From Acidimicrobiaceae bacterium (GTDB lineage: Bacteria; Actinomycetota; Acidimicrobiia; Acidimicrobiales; JAUTXP01): 55,385 bases of DNA. This document shows, piece by piece, positions 30,655-38,606 of the stretch. The stretch lies in NCBI GenBank assembly GCA_030837965.1, contig JAUTXP010000028.1, positions 1-55,385 of the forward strand, written 5' to 3'. The position numbers and the translations under genes were made by a program. Below the pieces are notes generated by a model. The model saw only the letters and a list, made by a program, of their open reading frames with translations, did not search any database and was not told where the DNA came from. Each line of letters opens with the position of its first letter. The first letter of the stretch is position 1.

Positions 30655-30974
30655 TTTGCGCCTCCTTGGAGTTGCCGGCCTCGGTGGGCACGGGCTTCAG
30701 GTGTGGCCTGGAATGCGGGCAAACCGTCCTTTCGCATTCGGCTCGACGGACACGCGCTGGCGGCGCGGTCCTGGACGTCGACTTCGGTCCTAACGAGGTG
30801 CAGACGGAAAACCCTGTGTTGGGCGCGTGAGTGGACCTCCTTGGTCGGGGTCGGCTCCGGGGGCCTGCCCGCCGCTGCGCTCGCTGTTCGACGCGTGCGG
30901 CCGCAAGGCCCGATCTATCGGTGCTAACTCAAGCTAGCAGCTTATGGGCGTTCAGTCCCAATTCATCCCCCGCG
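30655..30974 (-). promoter_or_regulatory. Long untranslated leader / promoter region of the rpf-like gene
   Basis: About 320 nt without a gene. It contains an inverted pair GAATGCG (30711-30717) and CGCATTC (30733-30739), a second Shine-Dalgarno-like AAGGAGG on the minus strand at about 30836-30842 with no start codon after it, and a short dyad AAGCTAGCAGCTT (30931-30943). In other actinobacteria rpf genes often follow c-di-AMP riboswitches, but I cannot find the conserved elements of that class here. Confidence 0.4.
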
Positions 30975-31005
30975 CTTTTCCACAGCAGCAGGTGCTGTGG
31001 AAAAG
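30975..31005. repeat. Palindromic repeat family B, copy 4
   Basis: CTTTTCCACAGCA, loop GCAGG, TGCTGTGGAAAAG, extended by CATCCCCCGCG on the left and TCGCGGGGATG on the right, so the arms reach about 24 bp. The right arm runs into the start codon of the hydrolase at 31014, so the hairpin would hide that start in RNA. Confidence 0.88.
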
Positions 31006-31013
31006 TCGCGGGG

Positions 31014-31655
31014 ATGGAGACGGAGGCGATCGAGCTGCGGACGGCCGACGGGCTGACCCTCGAGGCCGAGCTGCGCGCCCCCGCCCACGACGCGTGGGCC
31101 GCGGCCGTCATCGCCCACCCCCACCCCCAGCACGGCGGCAACATGCGCTCGATCGTGCCCGGCGCCCTGTTCGACGCGCTGCCGCCGCAAGGCGTGGCCT
31201 CCCTGCGCTTCAACTTCCGCGGCGTGGGCGGGTCGGACGGCGTCTTCGGCGAGGGGTCCGCCGAGCGGGCCGACGTGCGCGCCGCGGTCGACATGCTCGC
31301 GGAACTGACCGAGGGCCTCCCGCTCCTGCTGGCGGGCTGGTCCTTCGGCGCCGACACGTCCCTCGCCGTCGTCGACGAGCGCATCGACGGCTGGTGTTGC
31401 GTGGCCCCGCCCCTGCGCTTCGGCAAGATCGAGGAGATGGCGGCCCGCTTCGACCCCCGCCCCAAGCTGCTCGTCATCCCTCAGAACGACCAGTACCGCA
31501 ACCCCGACTCGGCCCGCGAGGTCACGCACGACTGGGTGAACACCCGCATCGAGGTCGTCCCTGGCTCGGACCACTTCTTCGTGGGCCGCATCGAGCGGGT
31601 CCCGCCCCTCGCCCTCGCCTTCCTGCAAACCCTGGCGACGACTACGCGGGCCTGA
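31014..31655 (+). CDS. Alpha/beta hydrolase (CocE/dienelactone-hydrolase-like small family)
   Basis: 213 residues. [48 protein letters not shown] is typical of the small HPHP-type alpha/beta hydrolases. The nucleophile elbow is [12 protein letters not shown], and the candidate acid/base are Asp in IPQNDQY and His in GSDHFFVGR. No signal peptide is seen. The substrate is unknown. The ATG directly follows the right arm of repeat B4. Its 3' end overlaps hisF by 14 nt in the antisense direction. Confidence 0.85.
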   Translation: METEAIELRTADGLTLEAELRAPAHDAWAAAVIAHPHPQHGGNMRSIVPGALFDALPPQGVASLRFNFRGVGGSDGVFGEGSAERADVRAAVDMLAELTEGLPLLLAGWSFGADTSLAVVDERIDGWCCVAPPLRFGKIEEMAARFDPRPKLLVIPQNDQYRNPDSAREVTHDWVNTRIEVVPGSDHFFVGRIERVPPLALAFLQTLATTTRA

Positions 31656-32397
31656 CCGTCAGGCCCGCGGCGGCCAAGTGCTCCTTGGCCTGACGCACCG
31701 TGTACTCGCCGAAGTGGAAGATCGACGCGGCCAACACCGCGTCGGCGCCGTGCCGGGCGCCCTCCACCAGATGGTCGAGCGACCCCACCCCGCCCGACGC
31801 GATGACCGGGAGGTTGCACGCGGCCGCGACCCTGCCCGTCAGCTCCACCTCGAAGCCGTCACGCGTGCCGTCGCGGTCCATCGACGTGAGCAGGATCTCC
31901 CCCGCGCCCAAGCGCTCGACCTCAACCGCCCACGACACCGCATCCAGCCCGGTCGGCTTGCGGCCCCCATGGGTGAAGACCTCGTACCCGCCCTGCGACC
32001 GGCGGGCGTCGATGGCCACCACCACGCACTGGGCGCCGAACTCGCGCGACAGCTCGGAGACCAACTCGGGGCGCGAGACGGCCGACGTGTTGACGCTCAC
32101 CTTGTCGGCGCCTGCTCGCAGCAACGCACGGGCGTCGTCGACCGACCGCACGCCACCACCCACGGTCAAGGGGATGAACACCTGCTCGGCCGTGCGCCGC
32201 ACCACGTCGACCATGGTGTCTCGGGCGTCCGACGACGCGGTTATGTCGAGGAACACGATCTCGTCCGCGCCCTCCACGTCGTAGCGCAACGCCAACTCCA
32301 CCGGGTCGCCCGCGTCCCGCAGGTCCACGAAGTTCACGCCCTTGACCACGCGCCCCTCGGTCACGTCGAGGCAGGGGATGACCCGCACAGTGCGCAT
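31642..32397 (-). CDS. hisF: Imidazole glycerol phosphate synthase subunit HisF
   Basis: 251 residues, an intact TIM barrel. [30 protein letters not shown] holds the catalytic Asp11 equivalent, with [41 protein letters not shown] and the second Asp in [11 protein letters not shown]. With HisH it makes IGP and AICAR. It is the last gene of hisDCBHAF. A 14-nt duplication between hisA and hisF creates a four-codon frame ending 1 nt before its ATG. Confidence 0.97.
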   Translation of the reverse strand: MRTVRVIPCLDVTEGRVVKGVNFVDLRDAGDPVELALRYDVEGADEIVFLDITASSDARDTMVDVVRRTAEQVFIPLTVGGGVRSVDDARALLRAGADKVSVNTSAVSRPELVSELSREFGAQCVVVAIDARRSQGGYEVFTHGGRKPTGLDAVSWAVEVERLGAGEILLTSMDRDGTRDGFEVELTGRVAAACNLPVIASGGVGSLDHLVEGARHGADAVLAASIFHFGEYTVRQAKEHLAAAGLTVRPA

Positions 32398-32430
32398 GTC
32401 AGGCCAACGCCATCACGTCAGGCCAACGCC
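32398..32430. repeat. 14-nt direct duplication at the hisA-hisF junction
   Basis: GTCAGGCCAACGCC occurs at 32398-32411 and 32417-32430. The duplication repeats the last codons and stop of hisA, and yields ATG-GCG-TTG-GCC-TGA (32413 to 32399, minus strand) immediately before the hisF start. Confidence 0.7.
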
Positions 32431-33146
32431 TTCAAGGCCTCGGACACGGTGAACACGCCTTCGTAGATGGCCTTGCCCACGATCACGCCCGCCAGCCGTC
32501 GCCCGCTGACCTCCAACGCGGCCAGGGCCCGCAGGTCGTCCAGCGAACCCACGCCACCGCTGGCGACCACCTCGGCGCGCGTCGCTCCCAACACGCCTGC
32601 CAACCCCTCCACATCGGGGCCGGTGAGCATCCCGTCGCGGGCGATGTCGGTGACGATGAAGGCGGCCACGCCCGCATCGTCGAACCAGGCGATGGCCTCC
32701 AAGACGGTGACGCCCGACCCTTCCGTCCACCCCCGCACCGCGGCCTCCCCGTGCCGGGCGTCGAGGCCGACGGCGATGCGGCCGGGATGGCGCGAGGCCA
32801 GCCTGCGCACCAGCCGCGGCTGCTCGACGGCCGCAGTGCCGATCACGATGCGGGCGATGCCGCGCTCCAACAAGGCCTCGGCCGAGAACTCGTCGCGGAT
32901 GCCGCCCCCGCTCTGCACCGGCACGCCCACCCCGCCCGCTATCTCGGCCACCACGTCCCTGTTCTCCGGCCTGCCCGTGCGGGCCGCGTCCAAGTCGACA
33001 ACATGAATCCAGCGGGCCCCGTCCTCCTCGAACTCCTGGGCCATGGCGACGGGGTCGCCGCCGTACACCGTCTCTTGCGAATAGTCGCCCTGCTTCAAGC
33101 GCACGCACTTGCCGTCGCGCAGGTCGATGGCCGGGAACAGCTCCAT
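32418..33146 (-). CDS. hisA: Phosphoribosylformimino-AICAR-phosphate isomerase
   Basis: 242 residues. MELFPAIDLRDGKCVRLKQGDY holds the first catalytic Asp. WIHVVDLDAARTGRPENRDVV, SGGGIRDEFSAEALLERGIARIVIGTAA and TDIARDGMLTGPD (second Asp) follow. Many actinobacteria use a bifunctional PriA here that also does the TrpF step. The segment AVRGWTEGSG looks more like ordinary HisA, but this is not decisive. Its start overlaps the hisH stop by one base (TGATG). Confidence 0.96.
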   Translation of the reverse strand: MELFPAIDLRDGKCVRLKQGDYSQETVYGGDPVAMAQEFEEDGARWIHVVDLDAARTGRPENRDVVAEIAGGVGVPVQSGGGIRDEFSAEALLERGIARIVIGTAAVEQPRLVRRLASRHPGRIAVGLDARHGEAAVRGWTEGSGVTVLEAIAWFDDAGVAAFIVTDIARDGMLTGPDVEGLAGVLGATRAEVVASGGVGSLDDLRALAALEVSGRRLAGVIVGKAIYEGVFTVSEALKALA

Positions 33147-33757
33147 CAGCCCACCTGACAACGGCGCACGAAGTTGCCGAGCAGCGCGAGCCCGGCAGGC
33201 CCGGACTTCTCGGGGTGGAACTGCGTGGCCCACACGTTGTCCCGCTCCACCGCGGCCACGACCGACGTGCCGTAGTCGCACGTGGCCACCACGTCCTCCG
33301 TCGGCTCGGCCGAGTAGGAGTGCACGAAGTAGACCCACGTGGGCGAGGGCAGTCCGTCCAAAAGGGGCGACGGCCTGACCTGGTCGAGCACGTTCCACTG
33401 CATCTGCGGCCGCTTCACGCCATCGGGAAGCAGCCGCACCTTGCTCCCGAAGACGCCCAGCCCGCTCACCTCCGGGTTCTCGTCCGAGCCCGCGTACAGC
33501 ATCTGCATGCCGATGCAGATGCCGAGGAAGGGTGTGCCCGCCTCGATGGCGTCCAACGCGACCCGGTCGAGGCCCGACCCACGCAGCGCCTCCATGCACC
33601 GCCCGAAGGCGCCCACACCAGGAAGCACAACGCCCGCCGCCCCCGAAGCCTGGGCTGCCGACGTGACCAGCCGGGCCTCGGCGCCCGCCTTCTGCAAGGC
33701 CTTTTCGGCCGACCGCAGGTTGCCGATGCCGTAGTCGAGCACGGCGATCAGCCCCAC
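33146..33757 (-). CDS. hisH: Imidazole glycerol phosphate synthase subunit HisH (glutamine amidotransferase)
   Basis: 203 residues. AVLDYGIGNLRSAEKALQKAGA opens the class I amidotransferase. The nucleophile Cys is in GTPFLGICIGMQMLYAGSDE, and the His-Glu pair is in QFHPEKSG. It supplies ammonia from glutamine to HisF. The GTG start directly follows the hisB TAG. Confidence 0.97.
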   Translation of the reverse strand: MGLIAVLDYGIGNLRSAEKALQKAGAEARLVTSAAQASGAAGVVLPGVGAFGRCMEALRGSGLDRVALDAIEAGTPFLGICIGMQMLYAGSDENPEVSGLGVFGSKVRLLPDGVKRPQMQWNVLDQVRPSPLLDGLPSPTWVYFVHSYSAEPTEDVVATCDYGTSVVAAVERDNVWATQFHPEKSGPAGLALLGNFVRRCQVG

Positions 33758-34354
33758 CTACAAGGCCCCCTTGGTGGACGGGACGCCGCCGCCCTCGACG
33801 CGCACCGCGTCGCGCAGGCACCGGGCCACGGCCTTGAACGAGGCCTCCACGATGTGGTGGGTGTTGCGGCCTCGGCGCAACTCGATGTGCAGCGTCATGC
33901 CCGCGGCGGTGGCGAACGACTGCCAGAAGTGCTCGGCCATCTGCGGGTCGAACGGCGGCGTGCCGAGCGACGCGGGCGAGTCGACGGGCAGGGCCACGTC
34001 GTAGAACACGAAGGGCCTGCCACTGAGGTCGAGAGCCACGTCGACCAAGGCCTCGTCCAGCGGCAGCGCGATCGACGCGAAGCGGCGGATGCCCGCCTTG
34101 TCGCCCAACGCCTCGCGCAGCACCTCGCCCAACAAGATGCCGACGTCCTCCACCGTGTGATGGGTGTCGACGTGTAGGTCGCCCTTGGCCCGCACGGTGA
34201 GGTCGAAGCCACCATGGCGGCCGATCTGGGTGAGCATGTGGTCGAAGAACGGCAGCCCGGTGTCGGCCTCGGCCTCGCCGGACCCGTCCAGGTCGAGACG
34301 CACGTCGATGCTCGTCTCCTTGGTGGCGCGCGACCGCTCGACCATCCGGCTCAT
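33758..34354 (-). CDS. hisB: Imidazoleglycerol-phosphate dehydratase
   Basis: 198 residues, the monofunctional form without a phosphatase domain. The duplicated metal motifs are DTHHTVEDVGI and NTHHIVEASFKA, with FFDHMLTQIGRHGGFD and RRFASIALPLDEALV. It converts IGP to imidazole acetol phosphate. Its ATG overlaps the hisC stop (ATGA). Confidence 0.97.
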   Translation of the reverse strand: MSRMVERSRATKETSIDVRLDLDGSGEAEADTGLPFFDHMLTQIGRHGGFDLTVRAKGDLHVDTHHTVEDVGILLGEVLREALGDKAGIRRFASIALPLDEALVDVALDLSGRPFVFYDVALPVDSPASLGTPPFDPQMAEHFWQSFATAAGMTLHIELRRGRNTHHIVEASFKAVARCLRDAVRVEGGGVPSTKGAL

Positions 34355-35415
34355 TGCAGGACCTCCCGAAGGGCGGCGAGGAACCGGTCGTTCTCCGCGG
34401 GCGTGCCGATGGTGACGCGCAGACAGCCGCTCAGCCGGGGCCACGACGCGCAGTTGCGGACCAGCACCGACCGTTCGAGCAGCGCCTGCCACACGTTGTT
34501 GCCGTCACGGTGGACGGGCCGGAACAGCACGAAGTTGGCGTCGCTCGGCCACGTGTCGACGGGCAGGTCGGCGAAGGCGGCGGCGATGCGGCCCCGTTCT
34601 TCGTTGATGCCCGCGATGCGCGCCTGCATCTCGCTCTTGAAACGCAAGGCCAACGTGCCCGCGGCCTGTTTCATGGCGTCGACGTGGTACGGCAGCACGA
34701 CCTGCTCCAAGGCGGCCACCACGGACGAGGGGGCCACGCAGTAGCCGAGACGGGCTGCGGCCATCGACCACGTCTTGGAGAAGGTGCGCACCACGACGAG
34801 GGGCGTGGTCTCGTCGACCAGTTCGAGGGCCGACCACCGCGAGAACTGGCCGTAGGCCTCGTCCACCACCACCAACCCGGGCGCCTGCTCCAACACGGCG
34901 CGCACCACCTCGGGCGGCTCGATGCGGCCGGTCGGGTTGTTGGGCGAGCACAAGAACGTGACTGCGGGCTCGGCGTCCTTCATTACCCGCGCCACGTCGT
35001 CCATGTCCAAGGTGAAGTCGTGGTTGCGCTCTCCCACGGCCACCTTCGTGCCCGTGACGGTGGCGATGTGCGAGTGCAGCGCGTACGTGGGCTCGAACAC
35101 GGCCGCGGTGCGGGCAGGCCCGCCATAGGCGAGCAGCAGCGTCTGCAAGACCTCGTTGGAGCCGTTGGCCACGAAGACCTGCTCGGGGCGCACGCCCTCC
35201 AATTCGGCCAGGCCGGCGCGCAGCGCGGTGAAGCGCCGGTCCGGATAGCGGTGGAAGGGCAGCGCGGCGATGGCGTCGTGCAGCGCGTCGAGCCAGCCCG
35301 CGGGCGGGGGGTAGGGGGACTCGTTGGTGTTGAGGCGCACGTCGACGTCGACCTGTGGCGAGTGGTATCCCTCGAACAGCCCCAGGTCTTCGCGGACCGG
35401 GATCAGGGCGCCCAT
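34351..35415 (-). CDS. hisC: Histidinol-phosphate aminotransferase
   Basis: 354 residues, a fold-type I PLP enzyme. VRLNTNESPYPPPAG is the N-terminal arm, FVANGSNEVLQTLLLAYGGPA binds the cofactor phosphate, FLCSPNNPTGRIEP follows, and the Schiff-base Lys is in VRTFSKTWSMAAARLGY. It transaminates imidazole acetol phosphate with glutamate. The ATG overlaps the end of hisD by 13 nt. Confidence 0.97.
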   Translation of the reverse strand: MGALIPVREDLGLFEGYHSPQVDVDVRLNTNESPYPPPAGWLDALHDAIAALPFHRYPDRRFTALRAGLAELEGVRPEQVFVANGSNEVLQTLLLAYGGPARTAAVFEPTYALHSHIATVTGTKVAVGERNHDFTLDMDDVARVMKDAEPAVTFLCSPNNPTGRIEPPEVVRAVLEQAPGLVVVDEAYGQFSRWSALELVDETTPLVVVRTFSKTWSMAAARLGYCVAPSSVVAALEQVVLPYHVDAMKQAAGTLALRFKSEMQARIAGINEERGRIAAAFADLPVDTWPSDANFVLFRPVHRDGNNVWQALLERSVLVRNCASWPRLSGCLRVTIGTPAENDRFLAALREVLQ

Positions 35416-36704
35416 CGAAGGCGCACCGACTCGGCGTGGGCGGCCAGCCCCTCGGCATCGGCGATGGCGGCCACGTGCGGTGCCACCCGGCCCAACGCGG
35501 CCTGGTCGAGTGAAATCACGTGCACGAGTTTTTGGAAGTCGTCCACCCGCAACGCGCTCCCGAAGCGGGCCGAGCCGTAGGTGGGCAGCACGTGACTCGG
35601 GCCCGCGAGATAGTCGCCCACCGATGCGGGCGCGTAGAGGCCGGTGAACACCGCGCCCGCATGACGCACCAGCGCGACGAGCGACTCGGGGTCGGCCGAC
35701 AGCAGCTCCAAGTGCTCAGGCGCGATGGCGTTGGCCACGGCCATGGCGTCCTCGGGCGTGTCGACCAGCACCGCGTAGCCGCCGTCGGAGAGGGTGGCCT
35801 CGATCTCGAGTCTGCGGGGCGACGCGGCCACCATGTGGGCCACTGTCTCGGTGATGGCGTCGGCCGCCTCGGGCGACCACGTGACCAGCCAGGCCAGGCC
35901 GTCAGGACCGTGCTCGGCCTGCACGATCACGTCGATGGCGGCGTAGTCGACAGGGGTCGTCTCGTCGGCGATGACCACGACCTCGCTCGGCCCCGCGAAC
36001 GCGCTGGGCACGCCGACCAGGCCTTCGTTGGCCACCTCGCGCTTGGCCAACGAGACGTAGATGTTGCCGGGGCCGACGATGACGTCGACGGGCCGGATGG
36101 ACTCAGTCCCATAGGCCATGGCGCCGATGGCCTGGGCCCCGCCGATGCGGTACACCTCGTCCACGCCCGCCAGCGCGGCCGCGGCCAGCGTGGAGTCAGG
36201 GACCCGGCCTGTGGTGCTGTCCGGCGGCACGCACAACACGACCTCGGGTACGCCCGCCACGCGCGCCGGGATGGCCGTCATCAAGACGGTGGACGGGTAC
36301 TGGGCCCGGCCTCCCGGGACGTACAGCCCGGCCCGCTCCACCGGCCGGCGAAGCTCGCGCACGACGATGCCGTCGCGCTCGTAGGTGCCGTCCTCGTGGA
36401 CCTGCTCTCTGTGAAAGGCGAGGATGTTGCCGCGGGCCGCCTCCAGCGCCTCGCGCAGCAGCGGCGGGATGGCCGCCAGCGCCGCGTCCAACTCGGCCGC
36501 GGGCACGCGCAGGTCGTCGATCTCGACGCCATCGAAGCGGGCCGTGGCCTCGCGCACGGCGGCGTCGCCTCGGCTGCGGACGTCGGCCAGGATGGCCTGG
36601 ACGGCAGCGACCGGCGGCTCCTTGGCCGCCTCAGGACGGGGGAGGATGGTGCGGAGGTCGACGGTGTCGTCGATGGCGCCACGCAGGTCGAGTCGCTGCA
36701 ACAT
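35403..36704 (-). CDS. hisD: Histidinol dehydrogenase
   Basis: 433 residues. VPGGRAQYPSTVLMTAIPARVAGVPEVVLCVPP, VDVIVGPGNIYVSLAKREV and the metal/catalytic block AEHGPDGLAWLVT identify the family, as do IAPEHLELLSADPE and FTGLYAPASVGDYLAGPSHVLPT. It performs the last two oxidations to histidine with NAD and zinc. It is first in the operon hisDCBHAF. The ATG at 36704 has TACCAT 10 nt upstream; the longer frame upstream lacks family similarity. Confidence 0.97.
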   Translation of the reverse strand: MLQRLDLRGAIDDTVDLRTILPRPEAAKEPPVAAVQAILADVRSRGDAAVREATARFDGVEIDDLRVPAAELDAALAAIPPLLREALEAARGNILAFHREQVHEDGTYERDGIVVRELRRPVERAGLYVPGGRAQYPSTVLMTAIPARVAGVPEVVLCVPPDSTTGRVPDSTLAAAALAGVDEVYRIGGAQAIGAMAYGTESIRPVDVIVGPGNIYVSLAKREVANEGLVGVPSAFAGPSEVVVIADETTPVDYAAIDVIVQAEHGPDGLAWLVTWSPEAADAITETVAHMVAASPRRLEIEATLSDGGYAVLVDTPEDAMAVANAIAPEHLELLSADPESLVALVRHAGAVFTGLYAPASVGDYLAGPSHVLPTYGSARFGSALRVDDFQKLVHVISLDQAALGRVAPHVAAIADAEGLAAHAESVRLRWAP

Positions 36705-36714
36705 TGAGTTATCG

Positions 36715-36720
36715 ATGGTA
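36715..36720 (-). promoter_or_regulatory. -10 hexamer of the his operon
   Basis: TACCAT on the minus strand, 10 nt before the hisD ATG, implying a leader of only about 3 nt. That leaves no room for a transcribed attenuator. Confidence 0.45.
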
Positions 36721-36730
36721 CTCGGCAGGT

Positions 36731-36736
36731 CAGAAT
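36731..36736 (+). promoter_or_regulatory. -10 hexamer of the 63-residue protein gene
   Basis: CAGAAT, 7 nt before the GTG at 36744, matching the CAGACT variant seen at 19445 and 40508. Confidence 0.35.
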
Positions 36737-36743
36737 GACCGTC

Positions 36744-36935
36744 GTGAGTAACGCCGAGCTGTCGTCGCTGGCCACCGCCCTGGAGGACCTGACCCGCAGG
36801 GTCACGACCCTGGCCGACGGCTTGGCCGCCCAACAGCAGGACCTGGCCACCGAGCTGTACGAGGTGGAGCGCTCGCTGAACGGAGCCCAGCGCAGGCTGC
36901 GCAAGGTGGTGGAGGGCGCGTCGGCCACCCCCTGA
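36744..36935 (+). CDS. Small coiled-coil hypothetical protein
   Basis: 63 residues, or 66 if the ATG at 36735 is used. It is almost entirely one heptad-patterned helix (SSLATALEDLTRRVTTLADG, then QQDLATELYEVERSLNGAQRRLRKVV). The GTG start is preferred because of the CAGAAT hexamer 7 nt upstream. It is divergent from hisD and convergent with nth. No function is known; an oligomerising adaptor is possible. Confidence 0.7.
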   Translation: MSNAELSSLATALEDLTRRVTTLADGLAAQQQDLATELYEVERSLNGAQRRLRKVVEGASATP

Positions 36936-36947
36936 GCACGGGGGCGC

Positions 36948-37607
36948 TTACCGGGTCGGCACCCGCGACGACGGACAGAAGTCGTTGAGCACGCACACCT
37001 CGCACTTGGGCGTGCGGGCCAGGCACACCCGGCGACCGTGCAGGATCAAGCGCAGGCTGAACCCGCCCCGCTCGGCGGGCGGGACCAGTGCGTTCAACGC
37101 CATCTCGGCCTTTACGGGGTCCTCCTCCTCGGTGAGGCCGAGCCGGCGCGACAGCCGGCCCACGTGGGTGTCCACGGGCAGGCCCGGCTCGCCGAAGCCC
37201 ACGCTTCGAACCACGTTGGCCGTCTTGCGGCCCACGCCCGGCAGGGTGACCAAGTCCTCCATGCGTCGGGGCACGTCGTTGCCGAACCGGTCCTCCAGGG
37301 CCGCGGCCATGCCCATGATGCTCTTGGCCTTGGACCGGAAGAACCCGGTGGGGAAGATGAGTCGCTCCACCTCGGCCGGGTCGGCCGCGGCCAGGTCGCC
37401 CGGAGTGGGATAGCGCGCGAACAGCTCGGGGGTCACCGAGTTCACCCGCTCGTCGGTGGTCTGGGCCGACAGGATGGTCGCGGTCAGCAGTTGGTACGGG
37501 TTGTCGTGGCGCAGCGCGCACAGCTCGGTGGCGGTGCCGGGATACTCCGCGGACAGTCGCACCAAGGCCTCGCGGGCCCGGCCTTTCGGGGAACGGGGCT
37601 TCGGCAT
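36948..37607 (-). CDS. nth: Endonuclease III
   Basis: 219 residues. The helix-hairpin-helix is LPGVGRKTANVV with catalytic Lys128, and the catalytic Asp is Asp146 in PVDTHVGRLSRRLG. The C-terminal [4Fe-4S] cysteines are Cys195, 202, 205 and 211 (C-x6-C-x2-C-x5-C). It excises oxidised pyrimidines and cleaves AP sites. It is divergent from mshD with 21 bp between the start codons. Confidence 0.97.
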   Translation of the reverse strand: MPKPRSPKGRAREALVRLSAEYPGTATELCALRHDNPYQLLTATILSAQTTDERVNSVTPELFARYPTPGDLAAADPAEVERLIFPTGFFRSKAKSIMGMAAALEDRFGNDVPRRMEDLVTLPGVGRKTANVVRSVGFGEPGLPVDTHVGRLSRRLGLTEEEDPVKAEMALNALVPPAERGGFSLRLILHGRRVCLARTPKCEVCVLNDFCPSSRVPTR

Positions 37608-37615
37608 GTCACCAC

Positions 37616-37621
37616 TACCCT
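37616..37621 (+). promoter_or_regulatory. -10 hexamer of mshD
   Basis: TACCCT, 7 nt before the GTG at 37629. Confidence 0.5.
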
Positions 37622-37628
37622 GCCATCC

Positions 37629-38606
37629 GTGCACCACCTCGAAGTCAAGCGGCAGATGGGCAAGGGTGACATCGCCGCCGTGCACGAGCTGCTCGAGGTG
37701 GCCGAGGCGGCCGACGGGCACCAGCCCTTGGGCGAGCACCAGTGGCTCGACCTGGTGCACGGCGGGCGCGAGGGGTTCGCGGGCCTGGTGGCGTGGGAGC
37801 CCGGCCATCCGCACCCCGTCGGCTACGCGCAGGTGACTCGGGGCGACGGGCCCGAGCCCACGTGGGCCTTGGAGTTCGTGGTCGACCCGCATCACCGTGA
37901 CGACGGCTGCCCCATCGGCCACGACCTGGTCCGGTCGGCGTTGGGTGTCGTTGCGTCAGAGGGCGGCGGCCACGTCCATCTATGGGTGAGCAAGCCCGCG
38001 CCGGACGACGATGCCATCGCCCAGGCCAACGGGCTGCGCCGCGGGCGTGACCTGTTGCAGATGCGCCGGCCCCTTCCGGTCGAGGGGGCCGCGGTCGAGC
38101 TGGACACGCGGCCGTTCGTGGTCGGACAGGACGAGGACGACTGGCTCGTGGTCAACAACCGCGCGTTCGCGTGGCACCCCGAACAGGGCGGGTGGAGTCG
38201 CGAGACGTTGGCCCGGCGTCAGGCCGAGCCCTGGTTCGACCCAGCCGGGTTCCTCCTCTTCGAGGTGGGCGGCCGACTGGCCGGGTACTGCTGGACGAAG
38301 GTCCACGCCGACCACGACCCGCCCCTCGGCGAGATCTACGTGATCGCCACCGACCCCGACTTCCAAGGGCAGGGCCTGGGCCGAAAGTTGGTGCTCGCGG
38401 GGCTGGCCCACTTGGCGGCCAAGGGCGTGGCCGTCGGGATGCTGTACGTCGACGCGTCCAATACCGCCGCCGTTGGGCTGTACGAGAGCCTCGGCTTCAC
38501 GGTGGACCACGTGGACCGGGCCTACACGATCGACGTGACTCCCCTGGCCCCCGTGGCCGCGGTGGCCGCTGAGGTCCCCGCCCCCACGGCCCGTCCGATC
38601 AGATAG
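37629..38606 (+). CDS. mshD: Mycothiol synthase (tandem GNAT)
   Basis: 325 residues with two GNAT domains. The N-terminal one is degenerate (WALEFVVDPHHRDDGCPIGHDLVR). The C-terminal one is complete (EIYVIATDPDFQGQGLGRKLVLAGLAHLAAKGVAVGMLYVDASNTAAVGLYESLGF). WFDPAGFLLFEVGGRLAGYCWTKVH is characteristic of MshD. It acetylates the cysteine of Cys-GlcN-Ins, the last step to mycothiol, the actinobacterial thiol. The start is set by TACCCT 7 nt upstream of a GTG. The last roughly 28 codons overlap the opposing transporter gene by 85 nt. Confidence 0.92.
   Translation: MHHLEVKRQMGKGDIAAVHELLEVAEAADGHQPLGEHQWLDLVHGGREGFAGLVAWEPGHPHPVGYAQVTRGDGPEPTWALEFVVDPHHRDDGCPIGHDLVRSALGVVASEGGGHVHLWVSKPAPDDDAIAQANGLRRGRDLLQMRRPLPVEGAAVELDTRPFVVGQDEDDWLVVNNRAFAWHPEQGGWSRETLARRQAEPWFDPAGFLLFEVGGRLAGYCWTKVHADHDPPLGEIYVIATDPDFQGQGLGRKLVLAGLAHLAAKGVAVGMLYVDASNTAAVGLYESLGFTVDHVDRAYTIDVTPLAPVAAVAAEVPAPTARPIR

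Noticed and set aside
30655-30974. c-di-AMP (ydaO) riboswitch ahead of the Rpf-like gene
   Set aside because: I looked for the conserved GGGGGAGCC, GGTGAAT and GAACCCG-CAGCTAACC elements on the minus strand and did not find them in order.
33147-33821. N-terminal extension of hisA in an open frame over hisH
   Set aside because: The extension is an off-frame reading of hisH. MELFPAID is the true HisA start, and it overlaps the hisH stop by one base.
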